Shown here in pieces: positions 54,879 through 64,000 of a stretch of 64,000 nucleotides of DNA (positions are counted from its first letter, which is position 1; every line of letters begins with the position of its first letter). Position numbers and translations under genes: made by a program. A model generated the notes under the pieces. It saw only the letters and a list, made by a program, of their open reading frames with translations. It was not told the origin of the DNA and ran no database searches. This DNA comes from Ryuthela nishihirai (taxonomy: Eukaryota > Arthropoda > Arachnida > Araneae > Heptathelidae), in the NCBI GenBank assembly GCA_038380435.1, contig JAWZYU010000034.1, positions 1,408,704 to 1,472,703 of the forward strand, written 5' to 3'.

Positions 54879-55180
54879 GTCGGGTTGGGTTGTTTTACCT
54901 CTAACCGGCCCTTTTTTTCCACACAATAGACTACATGGCCAGGTCACAAGGACCCCGAAGGCTCAGAGAAGGTTGGGAGAGGGGACCCACTGGAACAGCT
55001 GTTAGGAGAAAGATGGTAGCTTCTCGTCAAGGCCATCCAGTGTGTTCTTTAACGAGCACAAGGTGTGGCTCTCCCGCACACGGAGCAGCGACTTACCGTC
55101 CCATCCGACGGACGGCGGCCTTTCCAAGCCCATCAGTGTCCCCTATTGACCGTGGGCAGGGCGGAGAATTTCGCGACAGA
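54879..55180 (-). mobile_element. SINE family A, truncated, with 11-bp target duplication
   Basis: Begins GTCGGGTTGGGTTGTTTTAC and runs to TGGGCAGGGCGGAGAATTTC, lacking the tRNA head. TCATCTAATAG flanks it at 54868-54878 and 55181-55191. The duplication proves that 5' truncation happened at insertion. Confidence 0.92.
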
Positions 55181-55345
55181 TCATCTAATAGATATTCTGT
55201 AGTAATTCAAAATAAATTATCATAGAATTTCTTTATTAATTTTCATTTATATTTATTACTGTTTAATATTTATATCTATTATTAACTTTTGAGAGTAACT
55301 GCTTAAATTGGAATTATTGTTGTTAAATAGTCCTATTTTCTTAAG

Positions 55346-55391
55346 TCTAAATAGAGAACGAATAATGTTAAAGATTCGTTCTCTATTTAGA
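55346..55391. repeat. Perfect 18-bp hairpin, 10-nt loop
   Basis: TCTAAATAGAGAACGAAT (55346-55363), loop AATGTTAAAG, then the exact complement (55374-55391). Confidence 0.95.
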
Positions 55392-55393
55392 GT

Positions 55394-55496
55394 TGTTTTA
55401 TTAGTTTTTTTAGGTTCATTATTAGTTTTAAATATATTTTTTCTGTATTTAAATTTGTTTTATTAGTTTTATTTAGGTTCATTATTAGTTTTAAAT
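55394..55496. repeat. Short direct duplication, AT-rich
   Basis: AGGTTCATTATTAGTTTTAA occurs twice, each after GTTTTATTAGTTTT, about 62 bp apart. Confidence 0.8.
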
Positions 55497-55520
55497 TGAA
55501 AGAAATTTCCCATCTTTAAA

Positions 55521-55716
55521 TTGATGGCCGAGTGGTTAGCACGCTTGGCTACTGATCTAAGGGACCTGGGTTCGAGCCCCGGTGTAAGGCATGGATGTGT
55601 GTGTCGTTTTTCTGCTGAGGTCCTGCCATTCTCACAGACCTTCTACTCTGGCATATAAACTGACAGGCTCCTGTCAGACCTCTGTGGCGAGCAGCTGCTT
55701 GAGGGGGTATTTATTA
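55521..55716 (+). mobile_element. SINE family B copy, near complete
   Basis: A-box TGGCCGAGTGG, B-box GGGTTCGAGCC, body with ACTGACAGGCTCCTGTCAGA, end GGGGGTATTTATT. Confidence 0.92.
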
Positions 55717-56779
55717 TTTTTTTACACTTTTTCAAAACATGGTTATTTAAAATGCTCCCTAGTTCTGTATCTTAGTAGCTCTTAACAACATAACACGGAA
55801 ATCTACCTAATAAAGAGGCTGCTGAGTGTGTATCTACAACAATAAATATTTCTCTGATAGCTAGATAGACCTCAAACAGTTAAAAAAAGGCTGAAATTGT
55901 AATTTTACACCTTTTCTGCCAACAGAAATCTATCGTACCGTACGCCTCTTTACTTTCGTTAGCTTTACTTACTCGTTAGTTTTTTTTACTCGTTAGCTTT
56001 GTTTACCTTGTCCCCTCCCCGCTGTGATGTCAAAATGCCTAGCCAATGACCGTCAAGAAACGCTTCCTCGCGGAGTGGCCCCACCCTTAATTCCTTCCCC
56101 CTGCCTTGATCCCTAGATTCGGTACTGGCGAGAAGTAAGAGAGTCATTTCAGCTATGAAAGAATTTTCTGAAATTCTGCCTTAGAAATAGATCTCTGCAA
56201 TTAATAGAAACCGTCATACATCTGTTACAGACTTCTGATGAAAGGCATCAGATATGAGATTCCAGACTCATTTATTAAATCTATGCAAAATTGAAATGCA
56301 TATGATTATGCAAAACTACCCAGACAATACGTTGATGTGGAGATGACATTATTATTTCAGAATTCGCTGTTTTTTAATTTGAGAATCCACCAAAAAAAAA
56401 CCAAGATTTGGCTATTCTTAAATTTCGGATTGATGTTAGAGTGCGATATCCTCAAATAATTAAGACTGCTTTTACATTGCTTAGTATGCTAACAGGGAGC
56501 TGGTGATGCATATGTTATTGTATGTCAATAATAAAATTATTAGTTAACACTTGGAAATTTTGATTATATTTATTTCAACCGGAATATGAAAATACTGGAT
56601 TATTATTTTTTCCACTCGAAATGGAGAAAAAAAGAAATTTGCTCTATAATTACTTCCGAAATAAGTTTCTTTTTAACCCGAAAATGTCCTGTCATAATTA
56701 TTAATTTATTGTTGTTGTGAGCTAAGGTTTTCCTCATTCCGCAGAGGTTAATGCTTTTCTTTGTTATCTTCTTCTTCAG

Positions 56780-56873
56780 GGTTCAACTGTTGTTCTTCTA
56801 GTGCACGTGTTAGTGCAAGGCCAGGCGAGATGCCATCGACACTCTTTTCAAATTGGCTGCGAATCTCTTCCCC
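56780..56873 (+). other. Exon-like GC-rich island 1
   Basis: Lies between CTTCTTCTTCAG and CCCC|GTAAGTA. Open in the frame that starts with two nucleotides of a split codon (FNCCSSSARVSARPGEMPST then LFSNWLRISSP). The phase would accept the one base left by the hnRNP exon 26765-26821, but 30 kb away and without homology that is only a possibility. Confidence 0.3.
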
Positions 56874-57289
56874 GTAAGTAGCGCCACCTCAGCTCTCGTT
56901 TCTTGTCTCGGTCCTTCTCAAACGATACGTAATCAGGGGTGGACTGTCACATTTTGTTTTTAGGGACACAGATTTAGCAGGGTTGGGTGTGGTGTTTGGG
57001 GGGGGGGGGGGGCTGCGACAAAAAAATCGGTTTCTATTTTTTGCAAGAATTCTATATTTATTCAGCTGATATGTTCTTATATATTCTTATGAGCAGAATA
57101 AGTATTATATTAGCATAAATTTCGGATTGATACTTATTCTGATGATCGTTCGAACTTATCTCTTAAACAGATGATAATGTAATTAATTAATAGATTCTCA
57201 TTTTTCCTCGATGCTATGGAACCTGTGTAAAATAAGAATTGTTAGTATTCCAGAAAAAGTCTTGCTCCTATTTCTCTTCTGAAGCTCAG

Positions 57290-57353
57290 GGAGCAGGCAC
57301 GCTGAAGGCATCGGCTGTTAGACCGCCCTGCGCGCCTTTGCCAGTTCTCTCCT
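57290..57353 (+). other. Exon-like GC-rich island 2
   Basis: Lies between TTCTGAAGCTCAG and CTCCT|GTAAGTA. Open in phase 0 only (GAGTLKASAVRPPCAPLPVL). Its phase does not continue from island 1 without a stop. May be a non-coding or alternative exon. Confidence 0.28.
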
Positions 57354-57439
57354 GTAAGTAATATTTCTTTTTCAAAGTGAAAATAAAGGATCTGTTAAAG
57401 GAGTGTTAAGGTTCGTCGCACAATATATATATACACTGT

Positions 57440-57506
57440 CGTATCAGAATAATATGACTAACTACTATTCGTATTATTAGGTAGGTGGTCATATTATTCT
57501 GATACG
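57440..57506. repeat. 19-bp perfect inverted repeat, 29-nt spacer
   Basis: CGTATCAGAATAATATGAC (57440-57458) pairs with 57488-57506. The spacer is itself partly symmetrical. Confidence 0.93.
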
Positions 57507-57710
57507 ATTGTGTATATTTGTGTAGCAATTAAAACTGTTTCGTAATAAAAAATTATTTTAGCGTTCTGGGAATTTTTTATCTATTATGTCAATTCATCTT
57601 GGGCTTCGATAAATTGTCAATTTTAATGAATCGTAAAGAATAAAAGGGAAAGGTTATATTCCTGGGATGTCCAAAGTTAAAATTTTATGAAAATATTACG
57701 ATTCCACTAT

Positions 57711-57825
57711 TGTACAGCAAAGTAATTGTACAGCAATTTTGTTGCTGTACAATTACTTTGCTGTTGTACAGCAATTTTGTACAGCAATTTTTTATTACTC
57801 CACTATTGTACAGCAATTTTGTTAT
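57711..57825. repeat. TGTACAGCAA repeat cluster with a 22-bp hairpin
   Basis: TGTACAGCAA occurs at least five times here, once inverted. The arm 57715-57736 (CAGCAAAGTAATTGTACAGC...) and the arm 57742-57763 are exact complements with a 5-nt loop. CCACTATTGTACAGCAA occurs at both edges of the cluster. Confidence 0.93.
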
Positions 57826-57829
57826 AAAG

Positions 57830-58660
57830 TTCAACTTTAGATAAAGTGTCATTCCAAAAGAAATTAAGAAGGCTTATATTAGCCTCGATCAAAACCATGG
57901 ACATCTCTAAGAAGAAATGTTCTGTTATTTACTTCTTGATATGTCAGAAGCAAAATTTTGGAAACGTCCTCAAGCGACTGCAGGAAATTCATGGATGATT
58001 CTATCTATTGCAGCACAGTTAGTCTCTGGATAAGCGGATATCTAAAAAAAACGCCAATCTTCACTACAGCCCTAATCGGCACAATCAGTCAGATAACGCC
58101 CGATCACAGAGAAGAGTATGAGAATAATTATGCAGAAAACTGGATGATGTTCCTAGATGATGTAAAATGTACAAGTAACAATGTTGTAGTATAAATCTGT
58201 AAAAAATATTATAGGTCATCAGCGATAAATATATACATATGGGGACACCCTAAATGTACATAAGCATAATTTTGCAATTTTCGGATGCTCTTCACCGGCT
58301 AAAGTAAAAAACTTGAGACTTTATTCATTAACAAAATATTTATTAAAGAACCAAAATTCAAGTTAGAAAAATCATTCATTTTTATTTCATTTAACGTAGA
58401 TTTTAAGCGGTGACAACTTTCAAAATAACGTATGTGGTGAAAATATAGTTCAGAAAAAAAAAAGGATCAGCATCAAAAATACCAAAATAATGCGTTTCAG
58501 TATTATTTTTATAGCATTCTTTGGTATATATATTTACAAAGCTGATATTAAACATTTAGGAGGCGGTATCCGAATGTTTCGGTATAGTTCAATTGTTTGT
58601 TTTTTAATCTTCAAAACCTCATGTAAAACATGCATTAATTTATATATTGGATACTTTCCT
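57830..58660. other. Unassigned stretch
   Basis: A 78-codon plus frame (57958-58194) has no recognised domain. The rest is AT-rich. Confidence 0.35.
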
Positions 58661-58853
58661 TCCCATGGCCGAGTGGTTAGCACGCTTGGCTACTGATCTA
58701 AGGGACCTGGGTTCGAGCCCCGGGTAAGGCATGGTTGTGTGTGTTGTTTTTCTGCTGAGGTCCTGCCATCCTCTCAGACCTTCTACTATGGCATATAAAC
58801 TGACAGGCTACTGTCAGACCTCTGTGGCAAGCAGCTGCTTGAGGGGGTATTTA
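58661..58853 (+). mobile_element. SINE family B copy, near complete
   Basis: TCCCATGGCCGAGTGGTTAG, CCTGGGTTCGAGCCCCGGG and the usual 3' end GCTTGAGGGGGTATTTATTT. Confidence 0.92.
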
Positions 58854-59028
58854 TTTTAATTTTTTATTTTATACTTCAACTAAAGATACAAAATTTTATG
58901 TTGAAAGTTTGGATCAGGTTTGAAAATATTTTGCATTTAAAGCTTAGACAGAGGTACAGATTTTTCGTAAGTCATATATGAAATTGAATTAAGGACCTTA
59001 GAAGATTCTGGACAGAGGAAATAATAAC

Positions 59029-59821
59029 TAGAGCCCTGCGCATATACGGATATCCGCGGTTTTATTTCTATTTAAAAGCTCTCGGCGGATATACCTTAAC
59101 GCTGATAGCGGATAAAAAATTATGTTAAAGCGGATGGTGGATAGACTCGTATTTGATTAGATATGCAGAAACATGAGCATATATTACTGCATTGATGGCT
59201 GACATCACTGAAAAAAACTACTTGAGATAAAGTTAAAAGAAACTGATTTAAAAATTCAATAATGATATTCATTCTAAAAACGAAAAAAAAAATTGTCCAT
59301 TGTAATAAAGCCAAAAGTTGAAAAATTTATCGTATGTGAAAAAAGCGATCTCTTTGCTGCCAGATTTAAATTGAAAAAATTTTGCGATATCACTTAGAAA
59401 AGTGGAATTAAATGTCAGTGGAATGAAAATTTCAGTCTGCGAAATCACAAAATTTCGGAGGAGACTTGCTGGGTAGTAAAAAGGAGAGTCTTCGAATATT
59501 CGCTGATAACTGTATTTAAAACTGAAAAATTAATTTAGAAAATTTTGCAAAATTAGGACGAAGTAAAATTTTGCCTAAATTTGCATACTTTTAGGAATAT
59601 ATTCCTGATATATCAGAGTATATTTTTCCGTTATGAATTAGTCACTAATAAACCATTAGACCGATTCTTTTACTTGCCAACATGCATCGGATTTCAAACA
59701 TATGCCAATAACTCGACTGCTTTTAAGTAGGCAATATACGGCAGAGGTTGATACAGTTTTGCGGATAACTTGGTTTTCCGCAAAATTCGGATAGGACTTT
59801 TACGCTCCGCACAGGGCTTTA
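59029..59821. mobile_element. Non-autonomous hAT element with perfect 8-bp target duplication
   Basis: 793 bp. Ends TAGAGCCCTGCGC and, in complement, TAAAGCCCTGTGCGG. ATAATAAC flanks both sides (59021-59028 and 59822-59829), the 8-bp duplication expected of hAT transposition. Subterminal GCGGATA and TATCCG phrases recur near both ends. The interior is AT-rich without a transposase. Confidence 0.85.
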
Positions 59822-59829
59822 ATAATAAC

Positions 59830-61065
59830 TAGATCATATAGTATTAATAAGCATAATCTTTGGAGAAATTTCCTGGGAGAATTGGAAGTAAAATGGCTAT
59901 TTAATATTACTCCTAGGAGGAGATGCATTGATAACGGACTTTTTAATAATATCGCCAGTTTTCAGAGCTGTTTGTGCACCAACTTACACATTGAGGCCGT
60001 TGCATATGTTAATCACATTTGGAATAAATTTGTAGAAATACTTCTGCGACTACTATTAATACTTTAAATTCTTCCTATTTTATATGCCTTCAATTCCTAA
60101 GTGAATGTAGTAGAAAGCGAAGATTTACATAATTTCCAATTACAACGAGAAATCCAAAGAACGAAAGTACATGTCGTGTTCCAGAATATTCATTAACATG
60201 GAAGATTTTTAGAACTGTAGGAGACATACTGATACACTTCTTATACATTGAACAAAACGGATCATAATATATTTAAAGGTGAAAGAAAATATAATTTCAA
60301 TAGATTAATATCAAGCAAAACAAGTTACACATATAAATTTAAAAAGAATCTTTTTTTTTTTCATTTAAATACTAGACAGTCTTATTATTCTCGGCCTTTC
60401 CAGAAGTAATATGATGAATTTTCTGGCCAGTATTGGCTCAAGGTAGATTTGCGCACCGATTCAAATTCTCTTTTCAGACATTTTACAGGTGCTGTGTTGC
60501 AGAAGGCACCCTCTTCGAGAAGGGATCCCGATGCAGTTCTTACTGGCTTCAGCCGTCCCATATTCTGGTCAACTTACAATACACACACATGCGTTTAAAA
60601 CCACACAATGCTCATCTTTTAGCAAATGCCAATGTTAAATGGTTTGACTTGTGTCGTTTGTTGAAGACAAATTATCCTTTGTACATACAAATTCTTTGTA
60701 CATTATTAATTCGGTTCCAGAGTTTCTGAAAAAAAATATGAGCTTTGATCATTTTACAGTAATTTTACGATTCTGTTTTTCATAATGCTTTATAAATAAA
60801 TGTTGCACTTTAAATAAAAGGAATATATGACTTATAAAATGCTACGTCAGATTATCCTTTATCTTTTTTTTTACCTTTTTTTTTAACCCGTTTGAGTATT
60901 GGAAACGCACGGAAGTAGAGTAGAATTCTACAATACTTTTACATATCTTTAGAGTCAAGTATGTTAAAAATTAGGTCTAAATGTACTTAAGATGCAGAAA
61001 ATATAGTGCGTTTGAGTGAACGTCCCAAAATGTCAATTTGGATAATAATATATCCCAGAGAGAAA
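59830..61065. other. AT-rich stretch without recognisable gene
   Basis: A GC-richer patch at 60430-60560 carries a 98-codon plus frame (60433-60729, MAQGRFAHRFKFSFQTFYRC) without recognised motif. Confidence 0.35.
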
Positions 61066-61067
61066 AT

Positions 61068-61367
61068 GCTGAGTTGTGTTACATCTGAGCGATACTTTTT
61101 TTTCTACACAATGAGCTAAATGGCCCGGTCACAAGAACTCCAAATGCTCAGAGAAGGTTTGGGGAGGTGACCCACTGGACAGCTGTTAGGAGACAGAAGG
61201 TACCCTCTCGTCAAGGCCACCCACCACAAGTCTTGTTTAACTCCAGAACACTACTTAACATCCCATATGACGGTAGATGGCCTATGTGAACGCTGACCCA
61301 GCTGGGAATCGAACGTGGTATTGCAGATTACGAACCAGGCGCGCTATCCACTGAGCCACACCTTCAT
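61068..61367 (-). mobile_element. Old SINE family A copy
   Basis: TGAGTTGTGTTACATCTGAG, AATGGCCCGGTCACAAGAAC and the reversed head GGGAATCGAACGTGG, CACTGAGCCACACC. It has an internal deletion between the CAAGGCCACC and ACTTAACATCCCAT blocks. Confidence 0.83.
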
Positions 61368-61379
61368 GAGACAAAAGGG

Positions 61380-62368
61380 AAAGAACAGCTTTTAATATCC
61401 AGTGATAATATTAAATTACTTCATTTATATGCAGAATTCATATAGTTCCATGCGAAATGTTATACTAAAACTGCAAATTAAGATCCATTGTTAATAAGTA
61501 AAAAATGTTACTTAAGTTAAATTATTTCTTCTAGTAACAATGAAATAAAAAAAATCCTGGATTATGTAAATATATTCTCTTTCTAACTAATATAACATTT
61601 AGAACAGCGGTTCTGAAACTGTAGTCAGATGGCGACATTCAATTCAATCTCGTAAATATTAACCTCTTCTTTAACTTGTAAGCATTACGGGGCCCCAATT
61701 TTCAACTGGTAAATACCAACTACCCTATAGAAATCAGTTTGGTAGATATGACAACCCCTATTTTCACTTTGTAAATATGAGAGATTCCCCTGCCGCCTGA
61801 TAAGCATGACGCAACTCCATTTTAAATGGGCAAATAAAATCTACTCTGATTCTTATTGATACTGGTTTACGTACCTCTGGTTTTCCATTTAAGTATTATG
61901 GAACACTTAAAGTTGAAATGTAGGTACTGTACAATATAACATACCCTCTAAAGAACTCCCTTGGTGTCTGCTGAGCATAAGTTGTCTGTAGAAAAAGAAT
62001 CTAAGTATTTTTTTCTTTTCTTGTTTTAGATCTATTGTCTCTTATGTAGCGATTTATATCAATATCTTTCATAACACACTTTTTAACGATTATGTTTGCC
62101 CAAAAAGATGAAGTCTCCCGATGAACCAAAAACCTACTGACGATTTCATATCTCCGGGAGTGTAAGTATAATGAGGACTGACTGCGGTAACTGCTTCTTC
62201 CAAACAGTCGATTATTTCGTGTGTCTAGGAGTTGACGAAAATTCGTTGAACTTTACAGTGGATTCTTTTAATAAGTCGATATAAGCGGAGCCATAGCTGT
62301 TTGTCAGCTCCTGGGGGCACCTTGGCCCATGCTTGATCTAAATCTTTCAAAACGTTATTCGTATCCGT
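61380..62368. other. Unassigned stretch
   Basis: CAGCGGTTCTGAAACTG at 61605 resembles a hAT-type terminus, but no partner end was found. No other feature. Confidence 0.35.
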
Positions 62369-62380
62369 CATGGGTGATAA

Positions 62381-62588
62381 TAATAAATAATAAATACCCA
62401 CTCAAGCAGCTGCTTGCCACAGAGGTCTGACAGGAGCCTGTCAGTTTATATGCCACAGTAGAAGATTTGAGAGGATGGCAGGACCTAAGCAGAAAAAACG
62501 ACACATACATCCATGCCTTTACCGGGGCTCGAACCCAGGTCCCTTAGGTCAATAGCCAGGCGTGCTAACCACTCGGCCATGGGACGGC
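62381..62588 (-). mobile_element. SINE family B with 11-bp target duplication
   Basis: Complete minus-strand copy, tail ATAATAAATAATAAATACCC, head GCTAACCACTCGGCCATGGGAC. CATGGGTGATA flanks it (62370-62380 and 62589-62599). Confidence 0.93.
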
Positions 62589-62757
62589 CATGGGTGATAT
62601 GAAACAGAAAAATTTAAAGTTAACTACATGTGAAGATTACAAAGCAAAAGTTTATGCCCATTAACAGATGAATTTTTACACATTCATTTTTTAATGAATT
62701 TTCAGAGCAAATATCAACTGGGTTTTACTTGTCAGTGGCACTTTTCTGCAGATATCT

Positions 62758-63475
62758 TTGATAAATGGCCAGGCCACAAAGACTTTGAACAGCTGTTAGG
62801 AGACAGATGCTACCTACAGCTGTTAGGAAACATATGGAAACGTCCAGAAATCTGTATCCAGTCTAGACCATCCAGCGTGTTCTTTGGCATGCACAAGGTA
62901 CGACTTTCCTGCACATGGAACCATGTCAGCCTTCCATCCCACGGTCGGTTGGATTGGGTTGTTTTACCTCTGAGCGGCACTTTTTTTACACACAATAGGC
63001 TAAATAGCCAGGTCAAGGACGCTGAGGACTCAGAGAAGGTTGGGGAGGGGACTCACTGGCAACTGTTGATAGATAGATGACAGCCATCAGTCAAGGCCAT
63101 TCAGCGTTTTCTTTAATATGAAGAAGGTATGACTCTCCCACACATGGGGCTATGGCTTAACGTCCCATCCGACGGCCTTTCCAAACCTATCAGTGTTCCC
63201 TACTGACAGAGGGAAGGGAGTTTTGCAGAGATAAATCTCAATGCTGGCCCAGCTGGGGTTCGAACCTGGGAACTGCAGATTACGATCCTAGCACATTACC
63301 GACTGAGCCACCCCCACCCTTCTGACGATCAGTGGCATTTCCAAGCTCATTTTGTCCCCTTTCTTACCGAGGATGGAACAGGAGATTAGAGGAGATAAAT
63401 CTCAAAGCTGGCATGGTTGGGACTTGAATCTGACAACTACATATTATCTTAGTACTCATTGACCCAGCTCCCCCA
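62758..63475 (-). mobile_element. Outer SINE family A copy, split by an inner one
   Basis: The left part 62758-62944 (AAATGGCCAGGCCACAAAGA, CAGCGTGTTCTTTGG, CTTCCATCCCACGG) and right part 63325-63475 (TGGCATTTCCAAGCTCATTT, GAGATAAATCTCAAAGCTGG) together make one diverged family A copy. The inner copy lies exactly between. Confidence 0.82.
62945..63320 (-). mobile_element. Inner SINE family A copy, nested
   Basis: Tail TCGGTTGGATTGGGTTGTTT, B-box complement GGGTTCGAACCTGGGAAC, head CCGACTGAGCCACCCCCACC. It is less diverged than the outer copy, so it inserted later into the outer copy. Confidence 0.88.
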
Positions 63476-63499
63476 ACTTCGCTACTAAAGTTAGGCACT

Positions 63500-63830
63500 T
63501 CTCTCAACAATGTTCTTATTAAAACTCCTCAAGACGATTACTGGACTAGAGTCTTGACGAAACTGAGGTGAAACAGTATCACCTATAATTTCAGAACTTA
63601 TTACAAGCATAGGAAAGAAGGAAGGCATCTGTCTCAACTATGAAGAGAACACCGGTTTATACCATTGACCCGTTGTAGCGACCTTCAACCTCGAGACACA
63701 GACAGGCTTTCTTAAAATTGCGTCATGATCATGTAGCCTGAACTCGAGAACACTGGAATCACGTTCTGTTCATGGACGAGTCGAGATTTTCTCTATGATC
63801 TTGGAGCGTGTCAGTACTGATGTGGAGAGA
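63500..63830 (+). pseudogene. Tc1-like transposase fragment
   Basis: Plus-strand reading RPSTSRHRQAFLKLRHDHVA, stop, TREHWNHVLFMDESRFSL, the segment leading to the first catalytic Asp (FSDESRF in relatives). Neither the HTH region nor the later catalytic residues were readable. The sequence ends or degenerates after about 63830. Confidence 0.6.
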
Positions 63831-64000
63831 GGGGGTGGGGAAATAGCCCCATAGCATCATTGAGAGAAGTACTTTTCTTTTATTTTCATAATTGCCTTTT
63901 CTTCCATAACTTTTTTTTAGTTAGAAGATTAAGTCCCACGAAGCTAATATGCTTGTCCCCAGGAATCAAAATAAACCACACACCAGACAGCAGCAAGAGT

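Noticed and set aside
56780..56873. Assignment as the next exon of the hnRNP gene
   Set aside because: The phase would fit, but it lies 30 kb away, encodes no Gly-rich sequence and has no homology; kept only as an exon-like island.
61605..62000. hAT element starting CAGCGGTTCTGAAACTG
   Set aside because: No matching inverted end or target duplication was found in the following few hundred bases.

Overview
This window is non-coding-dense animal nuclear DNA, most likely from an arthropod and perhaps an arachnid. The lineage call is an inference from the type of transposable elements; nothing in the window fixes the species. It is AT-rich, genes are split by GT-AG introns of 3 to 8 kb, and most recognisable sequence is decayed mobile DNA. 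No prokaryotic features, CRISPR arrays, rRNA genes or stand-alone tRNA genes were seen.

The only convincing host gene is a two-RRM heterogeneous nuclear ribonucleoprotein of the hnRNP A/B type on the + strand. Four exons are recognisable: 9883-10143 (RRM1), 15124-15334 (first half of RRM2), 23678-23794 (end of RRM2 and linker) and 26765-26821 (start of the C-terminal region). Splice sites are canonical and phases agree across all junctions. The start-codon exon and the glycine-rich 3' exons were not found. Its introns hold a LINE, Tc1-like and mariner-like elements, several SINEs and a small hAT-like element.

Region by region: 1-5.7 kb has a LINE remnant split by a SINE, a palindromic MITE and a Tc1-like pseudogene. 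5.7-9.5 kb has a tandem repeat of about 288 bp interrupted by a SINE, another SINE, and a duplicated 77-bp segment. 9.9-26.8 kb is the hnRNP gene with its TE-filled introns. 27-30.2 kb has a P-element/THAP9-like transposase remnant and a tandem repeat of about 105 bp. 31.7-34.6 kb is a 2.8-kb structure with arms of about 425 bp in inverted orientation that encloses a Tc1-like element. 35.9-37.7 kb has another Tc1-like element and a second MITE copy. 40-48.5 kb has a hAT C-terminal fragment, a multicopy zinc-binding family in decayed form, and two pieces of one Tc1-like family in opposite orientations. 48.9-49.7 kb is a degenerate minisatellite. 50.2-53.8 kb is a LINE interrupted by a SINE, a mitochondrial COX3 fragment (NUMT) and one copy of a 422-bp direct repeat. 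54-64 kb has SINEs, exon-like GC-rich islands, hairpins, a non-autonomous hAT element with a perfect 8-bp target duplication, nested SINEs and a last Tc1 fragment.

Two tRNA-derived SINE families dominate. Family A is about 390 bp with an elongator-Met-like head, and family B is about 190-200 bp with a Ser/Leu-like head. Several copies have clear target-site duplications. A recurring feature is the long perfect hairpin with a loop of 0 to 30 nt, often inside otherwise decaying sequence; this looks like template-switch mutation. No new gene system was found. The most informative oddities are the DD41D-spaced mariner-like element with terminal repeats of about 100 bp, the large inverted-repeat structure, the COX3 insertion and the nearly identical 422-bp direct repeats.
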